From Paraglaciecola arctica BSs20135 (lineage in GTDB: Bacteria > Pseudomonadota > Gammaproteobacteria > Enterobacterales > Alteromonadaceae): a DNA stretch of 64,000 nucleotides. Each line of letters begins with the position of its first letter. Position 1 is the stretch's first letter. Position numbers and translations under genes: made by a program. The stretch covers positions 58,541 to 122,540 of the forward strand of contig NZ_BAEO01000002.1 in assembly GCF_000314995.1 (NCBI RefSeq). Reading direction: 5' to 3'. Below are positions 31,718-40,402 of the stretch, in pieces. The notes under the pieces were generated by a model that saw only the letters and a program-made list of their open reading frames with translations, was not told the DNA's origin and ran no database searches.

Positions 31718-32694
31718 GTCAACAAGCACATTGGTCAACTATTAAAGAGCGTGGCAGCTTGTTAGGCATTCGTTGTTTAGTCACTATTTATAAAGTGTTT
31801 GGCAAAGGTTTTTTCAAAGTCTGCTTTTTCCCGGTGATGTTGTATTTTTATCTCACTGGCGGGCAAGCCCGTCGCGGGATCCTCAAATATTGGCGTAATA
31901 TTGAACACGCTCGTCATGAACTCCCATGTAATGGTTTAAAATTACATTTCCATGGTTTTAAGGTTTTTTTGACTTTTGGTTGGGCAATTGTTGATAAGTT
32001 CGATGCTTGGTTGGGCAAAATTCACTTAGCGGATCTTGACATAGTTGATCCACAGACTTATGCCGAGCTGACTAGTGGTGGCGGCTGTGTCATTCTCAGT
32101 ACTCATCTTGGCAATATGGAAATATGCCGTGCTATTTTCAGCACAGGCGCCAATAAAAAGAAATTGAATGTCATTACCTACAATGCTCATGCTCAATCTT
32201 TTAATGATTTTTTAGAACGTATCAATCCTGAAGCGGGCATTAATTTTATTCACATCGACAATTTTGGACCTGACGATACGATCAAGCTTAAACAAAAAAT
32301 AGAAGACGGTGAAGCTGTAGTGATTTTTGCTGACCGCACTTCGGTCACTAATCCTAATAGTGTGGAGTTTGTGCCATTTTTAACAGAGCCCGCACCTATA
32401 GCCATTGGTCCATTTGCCTTAGCAACTATTATGGATTGCCCTGTATATTTTATGACTTGCCTGAAAAATTCAGACACGGATCGATATCAGGTACACCTTG
32501 AAAATTTTGCACAACCGCTCAAAGTAAAACGTAAAGAACGGCAAGCTTATTTTAAGCAATTAATATGTAAATATGCAGACAGGTTGAGTTACTACTGTTT
32601 ACAAGCACCTTATCAGTGGAATAACTTCTTTGACTTCTGGCGAGGCAATGAAACCCAAGTGGACACAAATTCCACAAAAGATAACAATCAGTGA
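31714..32694 (+). CDS. LpxL/HtrB-like acyltransferase of the aryl-polyene locus
   Basis: A 326-residue membrane-associated acyltransferase. The catalytic H-x4-E motif is STHLGNMEICR, followed by FADRTS and a conserved C-terminal QAPYQWNNFFDFWR, all typical of lipid A late acyltransferases (LpxL family). It starts with GTG in a 4-base overlap with the glycosyltransferase. It probably adds a fatty acyl chain to the glycosylated carrier that anchors the polyene in the outer membrane. An alternative is that it transfers the polyene itself. Confidence 0.83.
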   Translation: MSQQAHWSTIKERGSLLGIRCLVTIYKVFGKGFFKVCFFPVMLYFYLTGGQARRGILKYWRNIEHARHELPCNGLKLHFHGFKVFLTFGWAIVDKFDAWLGKIHLADLDIVDPQTYAELTSGGGCVILSTHLGNMEICRAIFSTGANKKKLNVITYNAHAQSFNDFLERINPEAGINFIHIDNFGPDDTIKLKQKIEDGEAVVIFADRTSVTNPNSVEFVPFLTEPAPIAIGPFALATIMDCPVYFMTCLKNSDTDRYQVHLENFAQPLKVKRKERQAYFKQLICKYADRLSYYCLQAPYQWNNFFDFWRGNETQVDTNSTKDNNQ

Positions 32695-32804
32695 ACTTTA
32701 ATCGACCTTAAAATATTTGAATATATAGGCCGATATTAGCACTAGTGTATAAATAATTGGGATGCAGTGTCTCCCTATAAATAGAGAATAATTGGAGTAA
32801 CTAG

Positions 32805-34355
32805 ATGGGTTCAGGGTTGAAAAAGGTGAGCTTTGGCGCTCAAAGAATAAGCATAGAAGATATAGTTCGCATTGCCCACCAAGGCACCCCTGTTGAGTTA
32901 TCTACTGACTCCTTGTTTACTAAAAAAGTTGATGAAGGAGTGCGTTTTCTAGATCAATTGCTCAGGGAAGAAGGCCACATTTACGGCGTCACCACAGGTT
33001 ATGGCGATTCTTGTACAGTTGAAGTGCCGCATTCTCTAATAGATGAATTGCCCATACACTTAACGCGTTTTCATGGTTGTGGTTTGGGTGAATACTTTAC
33101 TCAGGAAAAGGGCCGTGCCATTTTGGCGGTGCGTTTAGTGTCTTTGTCTCAAGGTTATTCGGGAGTGAGTTGGGATCTTTTAAACTTGCTGGTGGATATG
33201 TTAAACAAGCAGATCATTCCTGTCATACCCGAAGAAGGATCAGTTGGAGCCAGCGGTGATTTAACACCCTTATCATATGTGGCGGGCGCATTAATTGGCG
33301 AACGAGACGTTTATTACAATGACAGTATTATGCCAAGTGCTGAGGCGTTTAAACAAGCTAGTTTGAAACCTATTAAATTACGGCCTAAAGAAGGGTTGGC
33401 AATAATGAATGGTACGGCTGTCATGACAGCGCTAGCTTGCCTAGCTTTTGAACGTGCTGAATATTTAAGCAAGTTAATGGCCAGGATCACCGCATTATCT
33501 AGCCTAGCCTTAAAAGGCAACAGTAACCATTTTGATGACATTCTGTTTAGTGTGAAACCCCATCCTGGACAAAATCAAATTGCCGCTTGGATCCAGAACG
33601 ACCTTAACCACCATTCTCATCCGCGTAATTCGCAGCGTTTGCAGGACCGTTATTCAATACGCTGTGCGCCACATATTATTGGGGTTTTACAAGATAGCTT
33701 GCCTTGGCTTAGGACCTTTATTGAAAACGAATTGAACAGTGCCAATGACAATCCGATAGTGGACGGTATAGGTGAACACGTATTACATGGTGGCCACTTT
33801 TATGGCGGCCATATTGCCATGGCAATGGATTCCATGAAAAACTGTGTGGCCAATTTAGCCGATTTGGCCGATCGTCAGATTGCGACTATGGTAGACGTGA
33901 AAATGAATCATGGTTTGCCATCTAATCTGTCGGGAGCCAAAGGTGAACGCCGTTATATCAACCACGGTTTTAAAGCTATTCAAATTGGCTGTTCAGCCTG
34001 GACCGCTGAAGCATTAAAATTAACTATGCCGGCCAGTGTGTTTTCTAGATCAACCGAATGTCACAATCAAGATAAAGTGAGCATGGGCACTATAGCCGCT
34101 AGAGATTGTTTACGAGTTTTACAATTAACGGAACAAGTCGCTGCGGCCACATTATTAGCCGCAGTACAAGGCATATGGCTAAGAGTTGAAATGGGCGAAC
34201 TGGAGAAAAGTTCTCTCACTAAAGACGTCAGTATGATGTTGGATGATATTGGCAGTTTCTTTACATTGATCGATGAAGACAGGCCTACAGACAAATTGTT
34301 GCGAGAAACCATAGGTTATATCCAGCAAAAAAGATGGGATTTGTATGAAAGCTAA
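32805..34355 (+). CDS. Aromatic amino acid ammonia-lyase (HAL/PAL/TAL family)
   Basis: A 516-residue lyase with the MIO-forming triad Ala149-Ser150-Gly151 in GSVGASGDLTPLS and the catalytic Tyr60 in YGVTTGYG. The NDNP motif (SANDNPIV) is intact. The selectivity pair is Phe89-His90 in LTRFHGCG: it matches neither the His-Leu of Rhodobacter TAL nor the Ser-His of HAL, so the substrate cannot be read off. In flexirubin pathways the equivalent enzyme deaminates tyrosine to 4-coumarate, the aryl starter. A 110-base gap with a TTGGAG site precedes it. It overlaps the next gene by 11 bases. Confidence 0.88.
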   Translation: MGSGLKKVSFGAQRISIEDIVRIAHQGTPVELSTDSLFTKKVDEGVRFLDQLLREEGHIYGVTTGYGDSCTVEVPHSLIDELPIHLTRFHGCGLGEYFTQEKGRAILAVRLVSLSQGYSGVSWDLLNLLVDMLNKQIIPVIPEEGSVGASGDLTPLSYVAGALIGERDVYYNDSIMPSAEAFKQASLKPIKLRPKEGLAIMNGTAVMTALACLAFERAEYLSKLMARITALSSLALKGNSNHFDDILFSVKPHPGQNQIAAWIQNDLNHHSHPRNSQRLQDRYSIRCAPHIIGVLQDSLPWLRTFIENELNSANDNPIVDGIGEHVLHGGHFYGGHIAMAMDSMKNCVANLADLADRQIATMVDVKMNHGLPSNLSGAKGERRYINHGFKAIQIGCSAWTAEALKLTMPASVFSRSTECHNQDKVSMGTIAARDCLRVLQLTEQVAAATLLAAVQGIWLRVEMGELEKSSLTKDVSMMLDDIGSFFTLIDEDRPTDKLLRETIGYIQQKRWDLYES

Positions 34356-34776
34356 AGCCTTACTCAGTGCGACTACCGAGTTAGAAGTACAGTTTTTTGA
34401 TGTGGATTCGATGCGTGTTGTATGGCACGGTAATTACGTTAAATACCTTGAAGTTGCGCGCTGTGAATTACTCAAGTTATTTGATTACAATTATTTGCAA
34501 ATGGAAGCCTCTGGTTACATGTGGCCAATTGTTGATATGCGTATTAAATATGTCGCTTCAGCTAAGTTGAGTGAATGGATCACTATTGAGGCTAGTTTAG
34601 TTGAATACCAGACTCGAATAAAAATTGATTATATTGTGCGAGACAAAACGACTCAGAAAATTTTAACCAAAGCCCATACAATACAGGTGGCAGTGGAGAT
34701 GTCTACGGGTGAAATGTCTTTTAACACCCCCCAATGTTTGCTTGATAAATTGGCCCCGTTTCTAGATAAGGAATAA
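34345..34776 (+). CDS. 4-hydroxybenzoyl-CoA-type thioesterase (YbgC-like)
   Basis: A 143-residue hot-dog thioesterase with the DxD-type catalytic block FFDVDSMRVVWHGNYVKYLEVAR; the first Asp is the expected nucleophile or base. Such enzymes hydrolyse acyl-CoA or acyl-ACP. In APE loci the thioesterase may release the finished or stalled polyene chain. Tight overlap with the lyase and a 2-base gap to the flavoenzyme show it belongs to the operon. Confidence 0.86.
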   Translation: MKAKALLSATTELEVQFFDVDSMRVVWHGNYVKYLEVARCELLKLFDYNYLQMEASGYMWPIVDMRIKYVASAKLSEWITIEASLVEYQTRIKIDYIVRDKTTQKILTKAHTIQVAVEMSTGEMSFNTPQCLLDKLAPFLDKE

Positions 34777-34778
34777 AT

Positions 34779-36023
34779 ATGAGCAAGTCTGAAGTTTGTG
34801 ATGTTGTCATTATTGGTGCAGGCCCGGCTGGTGCAATAGCTGCTTCAATGCTGGCTCAGGATGGCTGGAATACTGTAGTGGTGGAACGTGAAAACTTCCC
34901 ACGCTTCTCTATAGGTGAAAGTCTACTGCCTCATTGCATGGAATTTGTTAAACAAGCGGGCATGTTAGATGCATTGAACGCTAACGCTGAAAAATTAGAT
35001 TTTCAATTTAAGAATGGTGCCGCTTTTTATCGTAAAGGTGAGCGTTCTGAATTTAATTTTGAAAATAAATTTTCTGATGGACCAGGTACTACTTTTCAAG
35101 TTAAGCGTGCTGCATTTGATAAGTTATTAGCCGATGAAGCCAGTAAGTTGGGAGCCGATATTCGATATCAGCAAAGCGTCGAAGAGGTAGTTACCCATGA
35201 AGAAGGGGCGACATTAAAAATAACGACAGCAGACGATAGCTACCATTTAAAAACCCGATTTGTACTTGATGCCAGTGGATTTGGGCGAGTATTACCCCGT
35301 TTGTTAGACCTAAATGTGCCTAGCGACCTGCCGCCACGTAAAGCCGTATTTACCCACTTTAAAGACAATATTAAAGCTGATGCCAATTTTGATAGAAATA
35401 AAATACTGATTACGGTTCATCCAGAAATTGAAGATGTGTGGTATTGGTTGATCCCCTTTTCAGATGGCACCTCTAGTCTAGGTGTGGTCGCACGCCCCGA
35501 GTTGTTTAATGATGAACAAACACTGGAAGAGCAGTTGTGGGCCTTTATTCATCAAGATGACAATTTAAGTGAATTGTTTGAACAGGCCGAAATAACGCAA
35601 CCTGCAAGAATGATAGGCGGCTATTCCTCCAATGTTAAATCCCTATATGGCCCTAGCTTTGCCTTACTTGGCAATGCCGGTGAATTTCTCGATCCGGTGT
35701 TTTCTTCAGGAGTGACAATAGCCATGCGTTCGGCGGTTACTGCGGCTCAGTTGGTGACTCGTGAACTTAAGGGAGAACAGGTGGATTGGCAAATTGAATA
35801 TGCAGATAGCTTGAAAAAAGGCATAGATGTATTTAAGACTTTTGTTACTTCTTGGTATGACACCAGCTTTCAAAATGTGGTTTTTTTCCAATCAGAAGAT
35901 ACCGAAATTAAACCTATGATCACTTCTATATTGGCCGGTTATGCTTGGGATGAAAGCAATCCCTTTGTAAAAAGTTCCCGTCGCGGCATGCGTATGTTAG
36001 CTAAGTTATGTGAAGCAGATTAA
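34779..36023 (+). CDS. Flavin-dependent halogenase-like oxidoreductase
   Basis: A 414-residue FAD enzyme with the dinucleotide fold VVIIGAGPAGAIAASML, the GESLLPHC motif (46-53), a Lys at 78 in FKNG, DASGFGR, and WYWLIP at 221-226. The last fits the WxWxIP motif that separates flavin-dependent halogenases from monooxygenases, and Lys78 is near the place of the halogenase Lys. Relatives occur in APE loci, including that of brominated xanthomonadin. Halogenation of the aryl head is possible; a desaturase or hydroxylase role is an alternative since related reductases share parts of these motifs. Confidence 0.78.
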   Translation: MSKSEVCDVVIIGAGPAGAIAASMLAQDGWNTVVVERENFPRFSIGESLLPHCMEFVKQAGMLDALNANAEKLDFQFKNGAAFYRKGERSEFNFENKFSDGPGTTFQVKRAAFDKLLADEASKLGADIRYQQSVEEVVTHEEGATLKITTADDSYHLKTRFVLDASGFGRVLPRLLDLNVPSDLPPRKAVFTHFKDNIKADANFDRNKILITVHPEIEDVWYWLIPFSDGTSSLGVVARPELFNDEQTLEEQLWAFIHQDDNLSELFEQAEITQPARMIGGYSSNVKSLYGPSFALLGNAGEFLDPVFSSGVTIAMRSAVTAAQLVTRELKGEQVDWQIEYADSLKKGIDVFKTFVTSWYDTSFQNVVFFQSEDTEIKPMITSILAGYAWDESNPFVKSSRRGMRMLAKLCEAD

Positions 36024-36026
36024 ATC

Positions 36027-37229
36027 ATGAAGCAACACCAGAATGCTCCGGTAGGTAAAATTTATATTAATGACTTTGGTTTAATTAACGCCTTAGGAGA
36101 TAACCTTAAAGATATCAGCCTTAATTTATTTACCGAGTCACAACAGGGATTTGTGAAGCGTGATGATATTTTGCCAGAAGCCACTGTATTTGTGGCTCAG
36201 GTGGCAAGTCAGTTACCTGAGTTAGACGCTTATCCGCTGCATTTTCAGAGCCGTAATAATCAATTGGCATTGCAGGCTTATCAACAAATAGCTGCCACTG
36301 TAGAGTCATTTAAACAAAAATATTCAGAGCACAGACTTGGAGTTATTTTAGGTACCAGTACTTCTGGGATCGCCCAAGGTGAATGGGCAATGGCGGCGAA
36401 ACAACAATCGGGACAATTTCCTGAAGAATATGATTATCGGGTACAAGAAATGTCTAACGTGGCTGAGTTTATCAGTCTAGTTGCTGGCTTGTCAGGTGTG
36501 AGTATGACCATTTCTACCGCCTGTTCTTCTAGTGCCAAAACCTTTATTACCGCCAGCGAGTTAATTCGCACAGGTGTTATTGATGCCGCTATAGTGGGAG
36601 GTGTTGATTCTTTATGTGCTATGACAGTGAATGGTTTTAGCGCCCTAGAGTCAACGTCATCGGGCATATGTAAACCATCAAGTGTCAATCGGGACGGTAT
36701 TAATATTGGCGAAGGCGCCGCTTTAGCTGTAATCAGTGCTGACAAATCCGATTTATGTTTATTAGCTGGTGGCGAATCCAGTGATGCTCACCATATGTCA
36801 GCCCCTCATCCTGAAGGGCGTGGGGCCATTGATGCTATGCAGCAAGCGCTAAATAAGGCGCAATTGTCTCATCAACAAATTGATTATATCAACTTACATG
36901 GTACCGCCACTCCTAAAAATGACTCAATGGAAGCAATAGCCGTTGCTGAACTTTTTCCTCATCAACCTTTTGTTAGCTCCAGTAAAGGCAGCATTGGGCA
37001 TACATTAGGCGCAGCAGGGGCCACAGAAATTGGCTTTTGTTGTTTGGTTTTGCGGCAACAAAAATTGGCACCTCATGTGTCAGACAATATGATTGACCCA
37101 GAATTACCTTTGCTTAATTGGGTTAAAAACTGCACAGATAATAAAAGTGAAATTCATTATTGTTTGAGTAACTCTTTTGCTTTTGGTGGCAATAATGTAA
37201 GTCTAATTGTAGGACGTGAATATGAATGA
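36027..37229 (+). CDS. apeO: Beta-ketoacyl-ACP synthase, elongating (ApeO-like)
   Basis: A 400-residue KAS I/II-family ketosynthase with the complete triad: Cys166 in STACSSSA, His291 in LHGTATPKND and His325 in GSIGHTLGAAG. In the characterised APE system ApeO works as a heterodimer with the Cys-less ApeC to extend the polyene with malonyl units. The start ATG lies 3 bases after the flavoenzyme stop. It is followed, with an 8-base overlap, by a dehydratase, then a ketoreductase and another ketosynthase, the canonical ApeOPQR order. Confidence 0.9.
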   Translation: MKQHQNAPVGKIYINDFGLINALGDNLKDISLNLFTESQQGFVKRDDILPEATVFVAQVASQLPELDAYPLHFQSRNNQLALQAYQQIAATVESFKQKYSEHRLGVILGTSTSGIAQGEWAMAAKQQSGQFPEEYDYRVQEMSNVAEFISLVAGLSGVSMTISTACSSSAKTFITASELIRTGVIDAAIVGGVDSLCAMTVNGFSALESTSSGICKPSSVNRDGINIGEGAALAVISADKSDLCLLAGGESSDAHHMSAPHPEGRGAIDAMQQALNKAQLSHQQIDYINLHGTATPKNDSMEAIAVAELFPHQPFVSSSKGSIGHTLGAAGATEIGFCCLVLRQQKLAPHVSDNMIDPELPLLNWVKNCTDNKSEIHYCLSNSFAFGGNNVSLIVGREYE

Positions 37230-37683
37230 TTATCCAATAGAGTTGGTTCTGCCCCACGCACATCCGATGATATTAGTGGATAAATTAGTAGATTACACTG
37301 CAACATCATCTGCATGTACGGTGCAAATTGCTGAGAACAGTAATTTTTATAATCCGCTGCGCAAAAGTGTGCCCTCATATGTTGGTATTGAGTACATGGC
37401 GCAAACAATAGCGGCCTACGCCAATGCCTTAAAATTAGATAATGACGATAAAGTCAGTTTAGGTTTTTTAGTGAGTGCCCGTAATTATATTACCCAAGTT
37501 AGGGAGTTCACTTTAGGCACTGAGTTACTCATTCAGGTGGAGTTGTTATTTAAAGAAGCCAATGGCCTGAGTGTGTTTGATTGCAATATAAAACAAGATC
37601 AACAGATAGTGGTTGAAGCAAAAATCAATGTTTTTGAGCCAGATGAGCCAGAGTTATATTTGCAGGAGCAAACAGAAAAATGA
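37222..37683 (+). CDS. apeP: 3-hydroxyacyl-ACP dehydratase (ApeP-like)
   Basis: A 153-residue hot-dog protein that resembles the 3-hydroxymyristoyl-ACP dehydratase-like family: LVLPHAHPMILVDKLVDY with the catalytic-type His, and VGIEYMAQTIAAYA. It is the presumed partner of the ApeI-like protein at 30624. The frame opens with GTG at 37216; the ATG at 37222 has an AGGA seven bases upstream and was chosen. It overlaps the ketoreductase by 4 bases (ATGA). Confidence 0.87.
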   Translation: MNDYPIELVLPHAHPMILVDKLVDYTATSSACTVQIAENSNFYNPLRKSVPSYVGIEYMAQTIAAYANALKLDNDDKVSLGFLVSARNYITQVREFTLGTELLIQVELLFKEANGLSVFDCNIKQDQQIVVEAKINVFEPDEPELYLQEQTEK

Positions 37684-38405
37684 ATAGAAGAGTATTAGTC
37701 ACAGGTTCAAGTAAAGGTATAGGTAAAGCCATTGCCTTGCGATTGGCACGAGAAGGCTTTGATATTACCGTGCATTGTCGTAATGATGCCGCAGGGGCCG
37801 AACACACTGTTGCCGCCATTAAAGATCTGGGCGTAAATGCTTATTTTCTGCAATGTGATGTAGCTAATAGATCACAATGCAAAGAAATATTTGATGCAGA
37901 CCTTGCAGAACATGGGTCGTATTACGGTATTGTTTGTAATGCTGGTGTAACACGTGATACCGCGTTTCCAGCCATGACTGGTGAAGAATGGGATAGTGTT
38001 ATCCACACTAATTTAGACGGTATCTATAATGTGTTACATCCTTTGGTTATGCCTATGGTGAGTAAACGCAAAGGTGGTCGAATTGTCACTATGGCTTCGG
38101 TTTCTGGAGTAATTGGTAATCGTGGTCAAGTCAATTATAGTGCCTCTAAAGGTGGAGTTATTGCTGCTACTAAGGCGTTATCCTTAGAATTAGCCAAGCG
38201 TAAAATTACAGTCAATTGTGTGGCGCCAGGGTTAATTGATACAGGGATGACAGATGATCTTCCTATGGATGAAATTATTAAAATGATCCCCCTTAAACGC
38301 GTCGGGCAAGTGGATGAAGTTGCCGCAACAGTCGCGTTTTTAATGTCTGATGACGCTTCCTATATCACTAGACAAGTTATTTCAGTCAATGGTGGGATGG
38401 CCTAA
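37680..38405 (+). CDS. apeQ: 3-oxoacyl-ACP reductase (ApeQ-like, FabG family)
   Basis: A 241-residue short-chain dehydrogenase with the NADPH motif TGSSKGIG, the NAG motif (VCNAGVTRDT) and the catalytic Ser-Tyr-Lys (Ser in MASVSG, then NYSASKGG). It reduces 3-oxoacyl-ACP in each elongation cycle before dehydration. It overlaps both neighbours by one to four bases, so it is translationally coupled to the dehydratase and the second ketosynthase. Confidence 0.92.
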   Translation: MNRRVLVTGSSKGIGKAIALRLAREGFDITVHCRNDAAGAEHTVAAIKDLGVNAYFLQCDVANRSQCKEIFDADLAEHGSYYGIVCNAGVTRDTAFPAMTGEEWDSVIHTNLDGIYNVLHPLVMPMVSKRKGGRIVTMASVSGVIGNRGQVNYSASKGGVIAATKALSLELAKRKITVNCVAPGLIDTGMTDDLPMDEIIKMIPLKRVGQVDEVAATVAFLMSDDASYITRQVISVNGGMA

Positions 38406-39631
38406 TGAAACGAGTGGTAGTAACAGGTATGGGGGTGATTTCAGCCTTTGGCGACAATTGGACTGAATTTGAGAGCCATCTACGTAGCAATAAAAACGCT
38501 GTAGTCCATATGCCAAAGTGGCAGGATGTCAAAGGGTTGCATTGCAATTTAGCGGCGCCAGTAACCGACTTTGTGAAACCCAGTCATTATACCCGTAAAA
38601 TGACCCGTTCTATGGGACGCGTGTCTGTGATGGCGACTAGAGCCACAGAGTTTGCCTTAGAACAGAGCCAACTACTTAATAGTGAGACCTTGACCAATGG
38701 TGATACGGGAATTTCCTATGGATCTTCTATCGGTTCTACCCCACCAATAGTTGCTTTTGGAGACTTATTAAAAAACAACGATATGTCTGGCATTACAGCA
38801 ACCAGTTATATTCAAATGATGAATCATACTACCGCTGTGAATATAGGGGTGTTTTTTGGGGTAAAGGGGCGAATTCATACTACTAGTTCTGCTTGTACCT
38901 CTAGTTCTCAAGGCATAGGTTATGCTTATGAAGCTATAAAGTATGGTAAACAAAAAGTCATGATTGCCGGTGGTGCCGAGGAGTTATGTATTTCTGCGGT
39001 GGCTGTTTTTGACACCTTGTTTGCTACCAGCACCCTAAATAATCAACCTCATTTGACGCCACGTCCTTTCGATCGTGATCGTGATGGCTTAGTGATAGGC
39101 GAGGGCGCTGCCACTTTTATATTAGAAGACTATGAACATGCTGTTGCCAGAGGTGCCCCCATTTTGGCGGAAATAGTGGGTTTTGCCACCAACTCAGATG
39201 GCGTACATGTTACCCAACCACAATCTCAGACTATGGCTACGGCAATGGAATTGGCGCTACAAGATGCCAAACTTCCCGCCTCTGAGATTGGTTTTGTAAG
39301 CGCCCATGGTACAGCAACAGACAAAGGCGATATTGCTGAGACAACGGCCACTGAGTTAGTTATGGGGAAAAATAAACCCATCAGCTCACTTAAGAGCTAT
39401 CTTGGTCATACCTTAGGGGCCTGTGGTGCGCTGGAGGCATGGGCTAGTATTGAAATGATGGACCGTCAATGGTTCGCACCCACGCTTCAATTAAACAATA
39501 TTGATCCCCTGTGTGGTGAGTTGGACTACATTACAGGGGATGGTATGAATATTGACACTGAGTATGTTATGTCGAATAACTTTGCATTTGGTGGCATTAA
39601 TACCTCGCTAATTTTTAAGCGATGGTCCTAA
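38405..39631 (+). CDS. apeR: Beta-ketoacyl-ACP synthase (ApeR-like)
   Basis: A 408-residue KAS II-family ketosynthase with a complete triad: Cys164 in TSSACTSSS, His301 in AHGTATDKGD and His335 in YLGHTLGACG. ApeR-type enzymes form the last gene of the APE core; their precise role is less clear than that of ApeO and may be the first condensation or partnering with ApeC. Start ATG overlaps the preceding stop by one base. A terminator hairpin follows after about 70 bases. Confidence 0.9.
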   Translation: MKRVVVTGMGVISAFGDNWTEFESHLRSNKNAVVHMPKWQDVKGLHCNLAAPVTDFVKPSHYTRKMTRSMGRVSVMATRATEFALEQSQLLNSETLTNGDTGISYGSSIGSTPPIVAFGDLLKNNDMSGITATSYIQMMNHTTAVNIGVFFGVKGRIHTTSSACTSSSQGIGYAYEAIKYGKQKVMIAGGAEELCISAVAVFDTLFATSTLNNQPHLTPRPFDRDRDGLVIGEGAATFILEDYEHAVARGAPILAEIVGFATNSDGVHVTQPQSQTMATAMELALQDAKLPASEIGFVSAHGTATDKGDIAETTATELVMGKNKPISSLKSYLGHTLGACGALEAWASIEMMDRQWFAPTLQLNNIDPLCGELDYITGDGMNIDTEYVMSNNFAFGGINTSLIFKRWS

Positions 39632-39703
39632 CACTCTTAAATGACATTGACTGGTTAAGATGATATTGGCTGGTTTAAAAGTGCTAAGTCAGCGACTAAA
39701 CAA

Positions 39704-39725
39704 ACAGACACTTCACAGTGTCTGT
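39704..39725. terminator. Terminator between the aryl-polyene operon and the DAR operon
   Basis: An 8-bp perfect stem (ACAGACAC / GTGTCTGT, loop TTCACA) is followed by TTTC on the plus strand and by TTTGTTT on the minus strand. It lies between two convergent genes and can end both the right-going APE operon and the left-going operon from the DAR side. Confidence 0.75.
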
Positions 39726-39735
39726 TTTCATCGAA

Positions 39736-40320
39736 TTAGCGAATTTGAGTCACAACACCTTTTTCATTAAAATCGATAGCCTTACGGGCCCATTTGTTCG
39801 ACCAGTACATCCAAGTGTTACCGTCCAGTGAAGCGGTCGCATGGATAGGTGGTCTACCCATAGTAAATAATATACCTTCTTTAGTCATACCAACTTTAGG
39901 CTGCCCAGATTTAATGCCGTTCTGATCTGTCGGACTCAAGCTGGCCACTTTAGCTTTATTACAGTTGCTGCCGAAGTATTGTTTAAAGTTTTGTTCTAAG
40001 GATTGTCCCGCATTTTTTGTATGTTTATCCCACAAATAACGGTAAGTCATACCTTCATAAACAAACTCAATTTCCTTTTTACTTATATCTTCAATTTTTA
40101 CTGTGGCACACATGGGTATCATGCTAGGTAACTGGTAATTTAGGGCGTAGAGTACTTTACGTTTTTTGTCAGGATGTAGATTAACTAGGGCAACCATAGT
40201 TGCATCCTCTTTGAATCCGCTTTTTTCTTCGGCGTTGACGACTAAAGAGTTGCCAATAGCCATAGTGCCAATAGCTAACATAATAGTCCGTAACGATATT
40301 GCTTTGATTGGTAACTTCAT
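39736..40320 (-). CDS. Periplasmic BamE/SmpA-like protein of the pigment locus
   Basis: A 194-residue protein with a signal peptide (cleavage about residue 30, after VVNA). The N-terminal part is unfamiliar; the C-terminal ~60 residues (GQPKVGMTKEGILFTMGRPP..TWMYWSNKWARKAIDFNEKGVV) follow the small alpha/beta pattern of SmpA/BamE-type domains: GMTKxxVL, a Gly-Arg-Pro-Pro turn, WxYW and a final strand. Such domains appear in outer-membrane assembly and assorted periplasmic proteins. Role in the pigment locus is unknown; it sits 82 bases after the BtrH-like gene on the same strand. Confidence 0.6.
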   Translation of the reverse strand: MKLPIKAISLRTIMLAIGTMAIGNSLVVNAEEKSGFKEDATMVALVNLHPDKKRKVLYALNYQLPSMIPMCATVKIEDISKKEIEFVYEGMTYRYLWDKHTKNAGQSLEQNFKQYFGSNCNKAKVASLSPTDQNGIKSGQPKVGMTKEGILFTMGRPPIHATASLDGNTWMYWSNKWARKAIDFNEKGVVTQIR

Positions 40321-40402
40321 TTTTTAATCCTTTTAAAGTTTAATTAAGACGCTGACACCTTGCCTACTCCGGTAAACTAAAAGTGGAAAGGGCTAGGTGC
40401 CA

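Noticed and set aside
32695..32804. Separate operon start before the ammonia-lyase
   Set aside because: The 110-base gap could hold a promoter, but I see no well-spaced boxes and no terminator before it, so I keep the operon whole.
36434..36745. Open frame of 103 codons opposite the ketosynthase at 36027
   Set aside because: Antisense to the conserved catalytic region of a ketosynthase, without start signals.
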